Source of the DNA: Candidatus Gastranaerophilales bacterium
Lineage (GTDB): Bacteria > Cyanobacteriota > Vampirovibrionia > Gastranaerophilales > Gastranaerophilaceae
Length of the DNA: 64,000 nucleotides
Direction of reading: 5' to 3'
Assembly (NCBI GenBank): GCA_944324165.1
Contig: CALUVG010000003.1
Location: 1-64,000, forward strand
Under the pieces are notes generated by a model. That model was given only the letters and a program-made list of their open reading frames with translations. It had not been told where the DNA came from and searched no databases. Position 1 is the first letter of the stretch. Each line of letters starts with the position of its first letter. This document shows positions 25,233-33,737 of the stretch, one piece after another. A program made the position numbers and the translations under genes.

Positions 25233-26000
25233 TTACTTACTGCATTTATGTTTGCCATCCCAGCTTAAATCGTCACAGTGCCAGTAGTCCATGTTTTCAT
25301 TCTCAATAACCCATGCGGCACAGCCCCAGCCATAGCCCGTATCGGATAAACAGCTGTTTTCAAAATTATAACCGGTTGATGTATAATTCCTTGCACCTAC
25401 AGGTACTACAGTTCCACTCTTAGTTAGATTAAATATAAATAAATCCTTGCCATAAGTATTAGGTTTTGATGATCCGTTTATATCGACAATGTATTCTCCG
25501 CAGATATTAGTTAAATTACCTGTACCCAGACTTATGCTGCATGCTCCCTGAGCAGTCATACTTGCAAAAATACCTACTATCATTCCGTCTGCAAGCTGCA
25601 TGCCTGCTCTACGGGATCCTTCTCCGCCATTAAATACATGAGAAGAACCGGTATTTATTAGATCTCCATTACGTTGATATAATTCATCTGCTGTGTGACA
25701 TTTGCTATTACCGTCATTGCAATATTTTGCATGTTTAATATAAGGAAAAATCGTCGTAAGCATAACTTCAGGATGCTCACTGGATATGCCCCACATATCC
25801 GGTGTTCCATGTTCAATAATCGCCATTTGTACAGCCTGCGTTATAGTTGCATAGAATTTTTTAAGTGCAGTTACTCTCGCTTTTTCCTGATATTTTTGCA
25901 CCAGCGAAGGTATAGTTATGGCTGCAACAATCCCGATTATTGCAAGCGTTATCAACACTTCCGCAAGAGTGAATGCAAAATTCTTATTATTTTTAATCAT
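25233..26000 (-). CDS. Type IV pilin-like protein (prepilin, module 3)
   Basis: 255 residues. The leader MIKNNKNFA is followed by FTLAEVLITLAIIGIVAAI with Glu at +5. The soluble domain has Y-I-V-D-I-N-G-S-S-K-P-N-T-Y-G-K-D-L-F-I-F, the 'DINGxxxPNxxGKDxF' signature of this protein set, and several cysteine pairs toward the C-terminus (SCLSDTGYGWGCA, WHCDD, KHKCSK). GAGG precedes the ATG. It is divergent from a small HTH gene at 26112, and its stop abuts that of the HAD gene. Confidence 0.85.
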   Translation of the reverse strand: MIKNNKNFAFTLAEVLITLAIIGIVAAITIPSLVQKYQEKARVTALKKFYATITQAVQMAIIEHGTPDMWGISSEHPEVMLTTIFPYIKHAKYCNDGNSKCHTADELYQRNGDLINTGSSHVFNGGEGSRRAGMQLADGMIVGIFASMTAQGACSISLGTGNLTNICGEYIVDINGSSKPNTYGKDLFIFNLTKSGTVVPVGARNYTSTGYNFENSCLSDTGYGWGCAAWVIENENMDYWHCDDLSWDGKHKCSK

Positions 26001-26039
26001 ATAAAATCCTCGTATATTACAAATACTACTTATATTCGA

Positions 26040-26107
26040 GTAATATTACCTGAATACATGCAGTATAATAAACTATTATCTTTTGCAAGTCAAGTATTTT
26101 ATAATAC
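26040..26107. promoter_or_regulatory. Palindromes and -10 box between prepilin and HTH genes (module 3)
   Basis: GTAATATTAC (26040-26049) is a perfect 10-bp palindrome. GTATT-TTAT-AATAC (26094-26107) is a second inverted repeat that overlaps TATAAT (26100-26105). The TATAAT box ends six bases before the ATG at 26112, so the HTH gene may be leaderless and self-repressed at this site. Confidence 0.5.
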
Positions 26108-26111
26108 CCTT

Positions 26112-26333
26112 ATGCAGGCAAGAAACAAAATTAAATCGTTAGCAGCACTAAAATGCGTTACTCTCACTAAACTGGCAGATATGATGGCACAGGCAACAGG
26201 TAAACCTTATACTTTCAAAAGTCTTGTCGGGAAAATGCAAAGAGGAACTATTTCTCTTGACGAAGCATATTTAATAGCTGATCTTCTGGGGTACCGTTTG
26301 GAATTTATTGACAAAAATACAAATCTTTCTTGA
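26112..26333 (+). CDS. Small HTH DNA-binding protein (module 3)
   Basis: 73 residues from the ATG at 26112; a longer open frame reaches upstream but its first part overlaps the prepilin gene antisense and is not protein-like. The sequence L-T-K-L-A-D-M-M-A-Q-A-T-G-K-P-Y-T ... LIADLLGYRLEFIDK matches the small XRE-like HTH proteins often found in Firmicutes and phages. It is divergent from the prepilin at 25233, completing a third regulator/prepilin pair. Confidence 0.75.
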   Translation: MQARNKIKSLAALKCVTLTKLADMMAQATGKPYTFKSLVGKMQRGTISLDEAYLIADLLGYRLEFIDKNTNLS

Positions 26334-26346
26334 AGTTTATATTGTA

Positions 26347-26379
26347 AGTGGGCGATTTTCTGAAAGAAAATCGCCCACT
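26347..26379. terminator. Bidirectional terminator
   Basis: AGTGGGCGATTTTCT (26347-26361) and AGAAAATCGCCCACT (26365-26379) form a perfect 15-bp stem with a GAA loop between the converging HTH and alcohol dehydrogenase genes. T-runs are short, so termination strength is uncertain. Confidence 0.6.
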
Positions 26380-26402
26380 CCACATTACTATTTAAAAAAT
26401 CA

Positions 26403-27560
26403 TTAACAGGCTTTAACAATCTCGTATGCAACATCAGCCGTAATAGCACCTTTTTCACCAAAGGCAACATTACGTTCTTTAAAACGAGTCCTGATTTTTT
26501 CAGCAGCTTCTTCTGCATCTATACCGTAATCAGATAATTTTGTTTTCATACCAATTGAATTAAAGAATTCTTCAATTTTATCAATTGCCATGTCTGCAGC
26601 CTTTAAATCAACCGGTTCGTTAATTCCAAAAACTTCACGTGCGATTTTTGCTAATTTTTGAGACTTAGCAACTTTCTGATTTCTCAAAAGTCGCGGTTCA
26701 ACAATGGCAAGACTTTGACCGTGATCAATTCCATAGAACGCAGTCAATTCATGTCCTATCATATGTGTAGACCAATCCTGAGGAACACCGCAGGATATCC
26801 AGTAGTTTAAGCCGCAGGTTGCACACCAGAAAAGATTTGCACGTGCGTCATAATCTTCAGGATTTGCAAGAACTTTTGGAGCTTCTGAAATTAATGTTCT
26901 TAAAATTCCCATTGCCCAGATATCTTGCAAAGGTGAATTTACATCGTAAGTACAATTGAATTCCATTGTGTGCACAAATGTATCAACAATACCATTAATA
27001 GTCTGTTTCACCGGTAATGTAAATGTTACTGACGGATCAATAATAGAGAATTTCGGGAACACATCCGGATGATGAAATGCTAACTTTTCACTTGTCGAAA
27101 TTCTGGATATAACCCCGCCATTATTCATTTCAGAACCCGTTGCCGGAAGTGTGATAACATCTGCAAGTTCAACTGCAGAATCCGGCATTTCTCCTCGTTT
27201 CATAATAGCATCATATGCATCATCTCCATTATATTTTGATGCTAATGCAATAAATTTTGTACCGTCAAGAACTGAACCGCCGCCGACTGCAAGAAGGAAA
27301 TTTACACCCTCATTTTTTACAATCTCAACAGCTTTGCTCAAAGTTTCATACTTCGGATTTGGCTCAATACCGCCGAATTCCAATAAATCATACCCTTCAA
27401 GTGCTTTTTTAACCTGATCGTATACTCCGTTTTTCTTAATAGATCCGCCGCCATATGTCATTAAAACTTTTCTGTCACGCGGAATAAGTCTTGATAATTC
27501 TTTTATTGTGTCTTTTCCGAACACAACACGTGTCGGTCCGTAAAATTCGAAATTTTGCAT
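26403..27560 (-). CDS. Iron-containing (YqhD-type) NAD(P)H-dependent alcohol dehydrogenase
   Basis: 385 residues, group III alcohol dehydrogenase. The Rossmann-type half holds the cofactor loop AVGGGSVLDGTKFI (GGGS). The metal site has Asp in GIVDTFVHTMEF, plus histidines in MIGHELTAFYGIDHGQ. It begins MQNFEFYGPTRVVFGK, typical of YqhD and butanol dehydrogenase. It reduces short-chain aldehydes, a fermentation or detoxification step in the cytoplasm. An AGGAG lies before the ATG. Confidence 0.92.
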   Translation of the reverse strand: MQNFEFYGPTRVVFGKDTIKELSRLIPRDRKVLMTYGGGSIKKNGVYDQVKKALEGYDLLEFGGIEPNPKYETLSKAVEIVKNEGVNFLLAVGGGSVLDGTKFIALASKYNGDDAYDAIMKRGEMPDSAVELADVITLPATGSEMNNGGVISRISTSEKLAFHHPDVFPKFSIIDPSVTFTLPVKQTINGIVDTFVHTMEFNCTYDVNSPLQDIWAMGILRTLISEAPKVLANPEDYDARANLFWCATCGLNYWISCGVPQDWSTHMIGHELTAFYGIDHGQSLAIVEPRLLRNQKVAKSQKLAKIAREVFGINEPVDLKAADMAIDKIEEFFNSIGMKTKLSDYGIDAEEAAEKIRTRFKERNVAFGEKGAITADVAYEIVKAC

Positions 27561-27625
27561 AATTTTACTCCTCTTCTTTTCTCACAATTATAATAATCTA
27601 TTTTTACGACTCCGTCAATAGAAAA

Positions 27626-27925
27626 TCATTTTTGATAGAATAAAATGCCGTCTGTATCTATACTATTTTTCATACCTTCATGTTGTAACGTTTTATAATC
27701 CGTTACATCAAATTTATAAGGAGTAGGCAGCTCATCCAACTCGCCGGCTATTCTGAAAAATCCTTTATGTTCGTCAGTCCAGATAGCAAAATCAATATCA
27801 GAGCCGTTATGATAATTACCTCTTGCACGTGACCCGTAAATTATAACTTTTTCTATTTCCGGTTTAGAAGAAAAATAATTTAAAAGTTCGTCAATCGTTC
27901 TTTGCGGCAGCCCAAAATTATCCAT
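27626..27925 (-). CDS. MNT-type nucleotidyltransferase (antitoxin-like)
   Basis: 99 residues from the ATG at 27925, which lies inside the end of the upstream gene (8-base overlap). The minimal nucleotidyltransferase signature GSRARGNYHNGSDIDFAI is complete, with the catalytic D-x-D at about 43/45. In HEPN-MNT pairs such proteins adenylylate or bind the HEPN partner and act as the antitoxin. It is coupled to the HEPN gene. Confidence 0.85.
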   Translation of the reverse strand: MDNFGLPQRTIDELLNYFSSKPEIEKVIIYGSRARGNYHNGSDIDFAIWTDEHKGFFRIAGELDELPTPYKFDVTDYKTLQHEGMKNSIDTDGILFYQK

Positions 27926-28319
27926 AGAATTCCTCTGTCTGTTCTTTAAATCTGCTAAGCTCATCAAAATAAATACCGGCTACATCCGGCAAAATTTCAT
28001 TAACTTTATCAAAATTATACTCATGCGATGTTGAATTACGCGCTTTTAACATGTCAATCCAAAGTTGTCCGTTCTGTATTATTTCAGAAGCAAAAGCCTC
28101 CTTAATAACTTCTTTAGGCAAATAGACCTTAATACCATTAAAATCCAGATAATCCTTTAATACTTTCCATGCCAGTTCAAAACAAACTTCAAAGGACTGT
28201 ATTAAAGCCATATGAGTCAAAATATCTGTACTATTTTTTTTATATGCAGTTACAGCATCAGAAAAGATTAAAAAAAAGCTATTAAAATTTTCGATTCTAT
28301 TTTGTATTCTTCCAACCAT
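27918..28319 (-). CDS. HEPN-domain protein of the HI0074 (nucleotidyltransferase substrate-binding) family
   Basis: 133 residues, all-helical HEPN fold. It has F-E-V-C-F-E-L-A-W-K-V-L-K-D-Y-L in the middle and the conserved A-R-N-S-T-S-H-E-Y at about 93-101, which supplies the R-x4-H motif linked to RNase activity in HEPN toxins. The gene order HEPN then MNT, overlapping, is that of HI0074/HI0073-like pairs. Whether it is a real toxin cannot be told from sequence; there is no clear Shine-Dalgarno upstream. Confidence 0.85.
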   Translation of the reverse strand: MVGRIQNRIENFNSFFLIFSDAVTAYKKNSTDILTHMALIQSFEVCFELAWKVLKDYLDFNGIKVYLPKEVIKEAFASEIIQNGQLWIDMLKARNSTSHEYNFDKVNEILPDVAGIYFDELSRFKEQTEEFYG

Positions 28320-28354
28320 AAACTTTTACTTTTATTTTAATTCCTTAGCTTCAA

Positions 28355-29341
28355 TTATTCCGCCGATTCACCTATAAGTACGGTTTCAAGCACAATCGCC
28401 CCGTCTGCAGGTTTAACAATTTTGAATTTGTAATTCAATCCCCAGCTTTCAAGTAGCGGTTTTACATCAAAAAATTGTTCAAAATTATGATAAATACTAA
28501 TCAAAAGTTTTGGTCTTTGACTAATAATAGTTTCTTTTGCCCCGAGTAAAAACGGTATTTCATAACCTTCAATATCAACTTTAATAAGTCCTACCTTTAC
28601 ATTATTTGACTTTACATAATCATCAAGTGTAATTTGCTGAAGTTTTTCTTCTCCACCATCGTCAACAATACTCATTGAACCCTTAGCTGATAAAGAAATC
28701 TCTTTATTACAATCGCCAAGTACATATTTTTCAGTAACTATATTTTCTAAATTATTCAACTGAATAGTCTTCTGCATTAACCCGTAATTTCTATCATCGG
28801 GTTCAAAAACATAAATAGGCGCATTACTGTATTTTCTGAGAACAAGCGCACTATCCCCGATATACCCGCCAACATCTATTATTGAACGTTCTTTTAATGA
28901 GTCTAAACTACTAAACTCATTAATTAAACAATCATATACAAACACATTACTTTCAAAATGCGGCAGTGGCAGCATATATTTTTTATAAGCCCAAACATCT
29001 TCCGCAATTTGTATAATTTGTCCGGTAAAATAATCAAAATTATGAAATATAGATGTTTTTTCTTCAGGCGTGAAAAAATCTATATTGCCCTTTTTCAATT
29101 CGAGCACAGTTTTAATACGCCTAATAATTCTTTGCACAGTATTAATACTTTCATCATCAAGATTATTAATAAGCTGTAAATACTTATCTTGCCAGCCAAA
29201 GTTTGCAAATTGCGAAAAGTTATTAAAAATAAAATTAATCTCAAACTTATGATTGTAAAACATTTTTTCATCCATAATTAATTTGAGCATATTTTCACAG
29301 CCTTCAAGCCGTTCATTTAATTTATTCAATTTTTCTTCCAT
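28355..29341 (-). CDS. FkbM-family methyltransferase
   Basis: 328 residues. The C-terminal two-thirds is an FkbM SAM-dependent methyltransferase: motif I IDVGGYIGDSALVL, the acidic loop VFEPDDRNYGLM, and the motif IV/V region IKVDIEGYEIPFLLGA. The first 120 residues are a helical extension that may bind a partner. FkbM enzymes usually O-methylate sugars in surface polysaccharides or secondary metabolites; the acceptor is unknown. It is a stand-alone gene. Confidence 0.85.
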   Translation of the reverse strand: MEEKLNKLNERLEGCENMLKLIMDEKMFYNHKFEINFIFNNFSQFANFGWQDKYLQLINNLDDESINTVQRIIRRIKTVLELKKGNIDFFTPEEKTSIFHNFDYFTGQIIQIAEDVWAYKKYMLPLPHFESNVFVYDCLINEFSSLDSLKERSIIDVGGYIGDSALVLRKYSNAPIYVFEPDDRNYGLMQKTIQLNNLENIVTEKYVLGDCNKEISLSAKGSMSIVDDGGEEKLQQITLDDYVKSNNVKVGLIKVDIEGYEIPFLLGAKETIISQRPKLLISIYHNFEQFFDVKPLLESWGLNYKFKIVKPADGAIVLETVLIGESAE

Positions 29342-29476
29342 ATTTCACCGCCGTTACTTTTTATTTATAATATTAACATAAGGAGTGCAAATAAGTGATT
29401 GATTAAAGAAAATTAACATAAATTTTGAACATTTCTTTTCACATATCCGTTACATAAATGTGGAAAGGAGAAATAT

Positions 29477-29791
29477 ATGAAAAAATTTTTTGTCGGATTA
29501 TTTTTGTTAGGAATTGTTAGCAGCACTGTGTTGCCGGTTGAGGCTGAATACACTTGTAATTGTACATCAAGCGATATTGTCAACAAACTTAAAAATGCAT
29601 CAGGTAGTGATCTTGAATACTTGTTTGAAAAAATGATTGATGAAGTATCTTTCAGCCCAAGCTTTAAAACAGAAGACTCTCTTGCTGAACTAATTTATGA
29701 GATCAGGGATGAATATGATTTTAAAAGAGCATTACAATATTACATAACCAACAACTGCAGCGTATCCGGAACTCAAATAATATGCCGATAA
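29477..29791 (+). CDS. Small secreted Cys-containing protein
   Basis: 104 residues with a Sec signal peptide (MKKFFVGLFLLGIVSS...VEA, cleavage near residue 24). The mature part starts EYTCNCTSSD and ends NNCSVSGTQIICR, so four cysteines frame a helical acidic core and probably make two disulfides. No family recognised. It has a strong AAAGGAG site. It faces the prepilin-like gene at 29810, with 18 bases between the stops. Confidence 0.7.
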   Translation: MKKFFVGLFLLGIVSSTVLPVEAEYTCNCTSSDIVNKLKNASGSDLEYLFEKMIDEVSFSPSFKTEDSLAELIYEIRDEYDFKRALQYYITNNCSVSGTQIICR

Positions 29792-29809
29792 AAAATTTAT
29801 ACATTACAA

Positions 29810-30877
29810 TTATTTGTTATAAGGTGCTACACATACGGCAAGACTTGTAATATACTGTCTCATGCTCAAGTTTGTATATGAAAAAAATACTGAGTAAATA
29901 TGCGTATAGCTAAATCTATCAGAGTCTTCTTTATTAGACCATACAGAAAAAGATACATCAGAATAAGGCGATTTGTCTACAAATGGAGCAATTTCTTTTT
30001 CTTTTAAATTAAAACCATTCACCAATGAAACCTCAAACTTATCTGATAAATCATCCGGAAATTCATAGAAATATCTATCTAATTGAGTTAATTGTTCCAA
30101 TGTTGGCATTTTATTAGTTCCCCCGCATATTCTTGCAGCCCCTGCCCATAAATCTGGCTGTACTCCACATTTCTTAATGCCAAATTGGTTATTTTTTATA
30201 GCTTGTTTACATTCTTGAACAGTCATTGGACTGTATTCCTTGTCAGGTTCTAATATTTGAGTTATACAAATAGTATTAGCTAACTCTGGTATTAAACATT
30301 TTGTTATACCATTTAGTTCATTAACATTGATTTGTCTTATATCTTTACCATATATATTAGGACCACCATTTTCAGTGACATCATAAATAATAGATATGCT
30401 TTCTCCTATAGGGGCAATTCTACTACTATATCTTCCAATTGGAGCATTTGGGTTATATGCAATAATAGCATTTACTCCATTAGCAAATTGTACAGCGACA
30501 GTTTCTGTATTCCAGTCTGAATTGCCTAATTGTGCTGATGATTTTATTTGGGATGTATCTATTGCCGGCTTTTTTTCGTCCCATAAAATACTTTTTGCAA
30601 AACATTTTTCTATTTGAGTGTTTTTACAGACATTCTTAATTTTTATATAATTTTTAAGTTTTTCAACGAAATCCAACGTTGATTTATGTCCGGCTAAATT
30701 TCCGTCTAAATTCATTTCGATTATTGAGGAATGTAACTTTTTTTCAAATTGTTTGGATTTCAAATTCCATTCTTTTTCTCGTTTAACTTGTATAAGGTTA
30801 AACGAAATAATTATCAAACAAATTATTACTAATACCAGAATAAAGTATTTAATTAATAAAATTGATGATTTATTCAT
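29810..30877 (-). CDS. Membrane-anchored prepilin-like surface protein without FTLAE motif
   Basis: 355 residues. The N-terminal membrane helix (about 7-30, ILLIKYFILVLVIICLIIIS) lacks the prepilin cleavage motif. The soluble part has D-V-T-E-N-G-G-P-N-I-Y-G-K-D-I, the same signature as the prepilins nearby. The C-terminus (SVWSNKED ... LAVCV) matches the truncated gene at 1-216. It therefore links the pilin-like core to the C-terminal surface domain. About ten cysteines suggest an exported protein. It may be an uncleaved minor pilin or an inner-membrane anchored adhesin. Confidence 0.7.
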   Translation of the reverse strand: MNKSSILLIKYFILVLVIICLIIISFNLIQVKREKEWNLKSKQFEKKLHSSIIEMNLDGNLAGHKSTLDFVEKLKNYIKIKNVCKNTQIEKCFAKSILWDEKKPAIDTSQIKSSAQLGNSDWNTETVAVQFANGVNAIIAYNPNAPIGRYSSRIAPIGESISIIYDVTENGGPNIYGKDIRQINVNELNGITKCLIPELANTICITQILEPDKEYSPMTVQECKQAIKNNQFGIKKCGVQPDLWAGAARICGGTNKMPTLEQLTQLDRYFYEFPDDLSDKFEVSLVNGFNLKEKEIAPFVDKSPYSDVSFSVWSNKEDSDRFSYTHIYSVFFSYTNLSMRQYITSLAVCVAPYNK

Positions 30878-30926
30878 GACTCCCCTCTTTATTAAAAAAC
30901 TCTCTGATGAGAGTTTCTTTTAGATG

Positions 30927-31000
30927 GGCGTCTGATGGGATTCGAACCCATGCATATCGGAACCACAATCCGAGGTCTTAACCGCTTGACGACAGACGCC
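30927..31000 (-). tRNA. tRNA-His (anticodon GTG)
   Basis: Cloverleaf on the minus strand: acceptor GCGTCTG/CAGACGC, anticodon arm TCGGA-TTGTGGT-TCCGA with anticodon GTG, and T-arm ATGGG-TTCGAAT-CCCAT. The extra 5' G (position -1, base 31000) pairs with C73 (30927), the identity element of tRNA-His, and is encoded in the DNA. The 3' CCA is not encoded. Confidence 0.95.
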
Positions 31001-31083
31001 ATATTCTCGTTACATGTTTATTCTAACATAAAAAAAAATTTTGTCTATAAATTTTTTGTCTTTTTATAAAAAAATTACCTCAA

Positions 31084-31114
31084 AAAAAGTTCCAACTTCC
31101 GTTGGAACTTTTTT
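31084..31114 (-). terminator. Terminator after rpaB-like gene
   Basis: AAAAAGTTCCAAC (31084-31096) pairs with GTTGGAACTTTTT (31101-31113) around a TTCC loop, with A/T-runs on both sides. It lies 22 bases after the stop of the response regulator on the minus strand. Confidence 0.8.
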
Positions 31115-31135
31115 GCGATTTTTAATAATTCGTCT

Positions 31136-31885
31136 TTAACTTATTCTCTGAAACATATACCCTATGCCGCGAGCTGTTAATATCAATTCAGGATTTGCTG
31201 GATCTGTTTCCAACTTAGAACGCAATCTTGAAATATGTACATCTACAACACGCGTATCTATTCTGTGATCAGGTGGATATGCCCATACATGCTGCAATAT
31301 TTCGTTTCTTGAAAACGCCTGTCCGGAATTGTTCACAAGCAATTCTAACAAACTGAATTCCATTCCGGTCAAACGAATTCTTTCATTCTTTCTGAATACC
31401 TGACGACGGGCTGTATCTATTTTTATGTTTCCTGTTGTTATTACATTCTTTGTTACTTTTCCTGCAGGGGTTACACTTTCACGGTTATTTGTTCTTCTCA
31501 ATACCGCCTTAACACGTGCTTCCAATTCTTTTGGTGAAAACGGTTTTATTACATAATCGTCTGCACCTAATTCTAAACCGGTAATTCTTTCTGATACATC
31601 ACCCAATGCGGTTAATATAATAATCGGAACATCGGCTGTTCTTCTTATCTCACGGGTAACACCATATCCGTCCATCTTTGGCATCATTACATCTAATACC
31701 ACTAAATCCGGATTATATTTATTAAAAGCATTAACAGCTTCTTCACCATCTGCTGCCGTATATACATCATAGCCGGCCATTTTTAATCTGGTTTCCAAAA
31801 TTCTTCTGATACTTGCTTCATCGTCTGCTAATAATATTCGTTGACGATCCTCTGTCTCATTGGCAATTTCAGTGTTTTCTGTCAT
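31136..31885 (-). CDS. rpaB: OmpR-family response regulator, RpaB/Ycf27-like
   Basis: 249 residues. The receiver domain (about 16-130) has acidic pocket DDE at 21-23, phosphoacceptor Asp65 in LVVLDVMMPKMDGYG and Lys in VIKPFSPKELEAR. The winged-helix DNA-binding domain (about 150-248) carries RVVDVHISRLRSKLE. The stretches ADDEASIRRILETRL and LTALGDVSERITGLELGADD are nearly those of cyanobacterial RpaB (Ycf27), which controls photosystem and stress genes through HLR1 sites. No cognate kinase (NblS/Hik33) is in the window. Its presence without photosynthesis genes supports the Melainabacteria assignment. Confidence 0.92.
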   Translation of the reverse strand: MTENTEIANETEDRQRILLADDEASIRRILETRLKMAGYDVYTAADGEEAVNAFNKYNPDLVVLDVMMPKMDGYGVTREIRRTADVPIIILTALGDVSERITGLELGADDYVIKPFSPKELEARVKAVLRRTNNRESVTPAGKVTKNVITTGNIKIDTARRQVFRKNERIRLTGMEFSLLELLVNNSGQAFSRNEILQHVWAYPPDHRIDTRVVDVHISRLRSKLETDPANPELILTARGIGYMFQRIS

Positions 31886-31991
31886 AGTCTTTTCCTTACA
31901 TTAATAAAATTCTTACACCACCAAATACTTCAAACAAACAATTATTACAATATATTTATTTATTTTAAATTATTTGAATAATTATAACGAT

Positions 31992-32020
31992 ATATTAACC
32001 TAATTTTTGAAAAATTGCAA
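31992..32020 (-). promoter_or_regulatory. Predicted promoter of the rpaB-like gene
   Basis: On the minus strand TTGCAA (32020-32015), 17 bases, then TAATAT (31997-31992). The transcript would have a leader of about 100 bases before the ATG at 31885, which has AAGGAAA upstream. Confidence 0.45.
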
Positions 32021-32059
32021 GCACTTTTTTTAAAAATTAGCAAATTGTTTTTTCAAAAA

Positions 32060-32797
32060 TTACGCGAATTGTGCAGCTATAATACTTTTAAATTTTTCAA
32101 GATCATCTGCGGTATCTATTCCAACCGGAATAAAGTCGACTACAGATGTTTTAATTCTCATGCCGTTTTGCAATGCCCGCAATTGTTCCAGGCTTTCAGA
32201 CAATTCCAGCATTGATTGAGGCAATTCTGTCATTTTTAGCAATGCATCCCGTTTATAACCATAAATACCTAAATGCCCGTAAAATTTGGCATGACCTTCA
32301 TTGCGCTCAAATGGAATTTTTGAACGAGAGAAATATAATGCATAACCGTTATTGTCGACAACACATTTAACCAGATTTGGATTTTCAATATCTTTTTTAT
32401 CCTTTAGCGGTCGAATCAATGTTGAAATATCTGCATTTTCGTCCTCTTTAACATTTTTTATTACTTCATCTATACTTTCTGATTTAATTAGTGGTTCATC
32501 ACCTTGCAGATTAACAATAAATTCTATTTCAGGATGACGCTTTACAACTTCCGCAATACGGTCACTGCCGCTGTTATGGTGGTCTGATGTCATTTCTGCC
32601 TCAGCCCCAAACATTATTGCTGTGTTATATATTTCTTCATTGTCCGTTGCTATAATTACTCTGTCGGCATAATTTGCTTTTACAGCCTTTTCAAATACCC
32701 ATTGTATTATTGGTTTGCCATTAACTTCAATTAATGGTTTTCCTTTTAATCTGCTTGACCCATATCTTGCCGGTATTATAATTGCTGTTTGTCCCAT
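32060..32797 (-). CDS. kdsB: 3-deoxy-manno-octulosonate cytidylyltransferase (CMP-KDO synthetase)
   Basis: 245 residues from the ATG at 32797; the upstream in-frame ATG at 32815 contains the Shine-Dalgarno AGGAG itself. The N-terminal nucleotide-binding motif IPARYGSSRLKGKPL, the GDEPLI loop and the H-L-G-I-Y-G-Y-K segment are typical of KdsB. It activates KDO with CTP for LPS core synthesis, so the cell should have an LPS-bearing outer membrane. It ends the accD-accA-prmA-kdsB cluster. Confidence 0.94.
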   Translation of the reverse strand: MGQTAIIIPARYGSSRLKGKPLIEVNGKPIIQWVFEKAVKANYADRVIIATDNEEIYNTAIMFGAEAEMTSDHHNSGSDRIAEVVKRHPEIEFIVNLQGDEPLIKSESIDEVIKNVKEDENADISTLIRPLKDKKDIENPNLVKCVVDNNGYALYFSRSKIPFERNEGHAKFYGHLGIYGYKRDALLKMTELPQSMLELSESLEQLRALQNGMRIKTSVVDFIPVGIDTADDLEKFKSIIAAQFA

Positions 32798-32834
32798 TAT
32801 TTTTTCTCCTAACATTTATTTTTTAAGATCTTGT

Positions 32835-33737
32835 TTAATCCATATTTTTTACAACTAATGCAACCCATTGATTTTGATGTGCCTCTTCGACAAGCTTTAA
32901 ATCATTTTTATTTACAGCATCCAACACTATATCTTTTTTTTCTTCAAGAATACCGCTTAATACTAAATAGCCGCCGTGTTTCATTATATTTTTTAAATCA
33001 CCCATTATAGCTGCCAAAACATTATGTAATATATTGGCAAGAACAAAGTCGTACTTTTCATTAAGTTTATCAGCCGTATTCAATTCAAAGGTACATTTTA
33101 CATTATTTTTAATTGCATTTTCTTTAGCTACATCAATTACAGTTTCATCATTATCACATCCGTAAACACATTCAGCCCCGAATTTTTTTGCGCAAATTGC
33201 GAGAATTCCTGATCCTGTTCCTATATCAGCAACTTTTGCATTCAAAGGCATATATTTTTCTATAGCCTTCATGCATAACTGGGTCGTTGCATGCGTTCCT
33301 GTACCAAAAGCGCAGCCCGGCTCCAATTTTATTACAACTTCATTCGCCTTTGAAGTGTATTCAATCCAATCAGGTACAACGACTATTTTATTGGATATTC
33401 TGGTAATATCCCATTTTTCTTTCCATTTTTTAGACCAGTCCTGCTTTTCACATTGAATTACTTTACACTCAAAAGACCCTGTTTCTATATCCGATAGTCC
33501 GCGTTTGTGCAAAACATTTTTCATGCCTGCAACTATATCAGAAATTTGTTCTGGCGATTTCTCATCTTTAATAAAAACTCTAAGAGTTCCCTCGGTAGTT
33601 GATATCATTTCTAAATCTTTATATGTTTCTTCTGCCAGAACAACACCTTCGCAGTCAAAAGTTTCGAAACACATTTCAGAGACAATATCTTCAATGTCAG
33701 GATTAATTTTTATTTGTATTTCGAAATAATCAGTCAT
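32835..33737 (-). CDS. prmA: Ribosomal protein L11 methyltransferase
   Basis: 300 residues. The N-terminal substrate-recognition domain is followed by a class I SAM methyltransferase with motif I VADIGTGSGILAICAKKFGA, the acidic CDNDETVID loop, and the catalytic region VLANILHNVL (the N-x-L/I motif of PrmA). It trimethylates L11 on the ribosome. The start overlaps the accA stop by 1 base. Confidence 0.93.
   Translation of the reverse strand: MTDYFEIQIKINPDIEDIVSEMCFETFDCEGVVLAEETYKDLEMISTTEGTLRVFIKDEKSPEQISDIVAGMKNVLHKRGLSDIETGSFECKVIQCEKQDWSKKWKEKWDITRISNKIVVVPDWIEYTSKANEVVIKLEPGCAFGTGTHATTQLCMKAIEKYMPLNAKVADIGTGSGILAICAKKFGAECVYGCDNDETVIDVAKENAIKNNVKCTFELNTADKLNEKYDFVLANILHNVLAAIMGDLKNIMKHGGYLVLSGILEEKKDIVLDAVNKNDLKLVEEAHQNQWVALVVKNMD

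Noticed and set aside
25695-26111. Long N-terminal extension of the HTH protein at 26112
   Set aside because: This part is antisense to the prepilin gene and not protein-like (His/Tyr/Ser/Arg clusters). The HTH domain starts at the internal ATG 26112 with its own -10 box.
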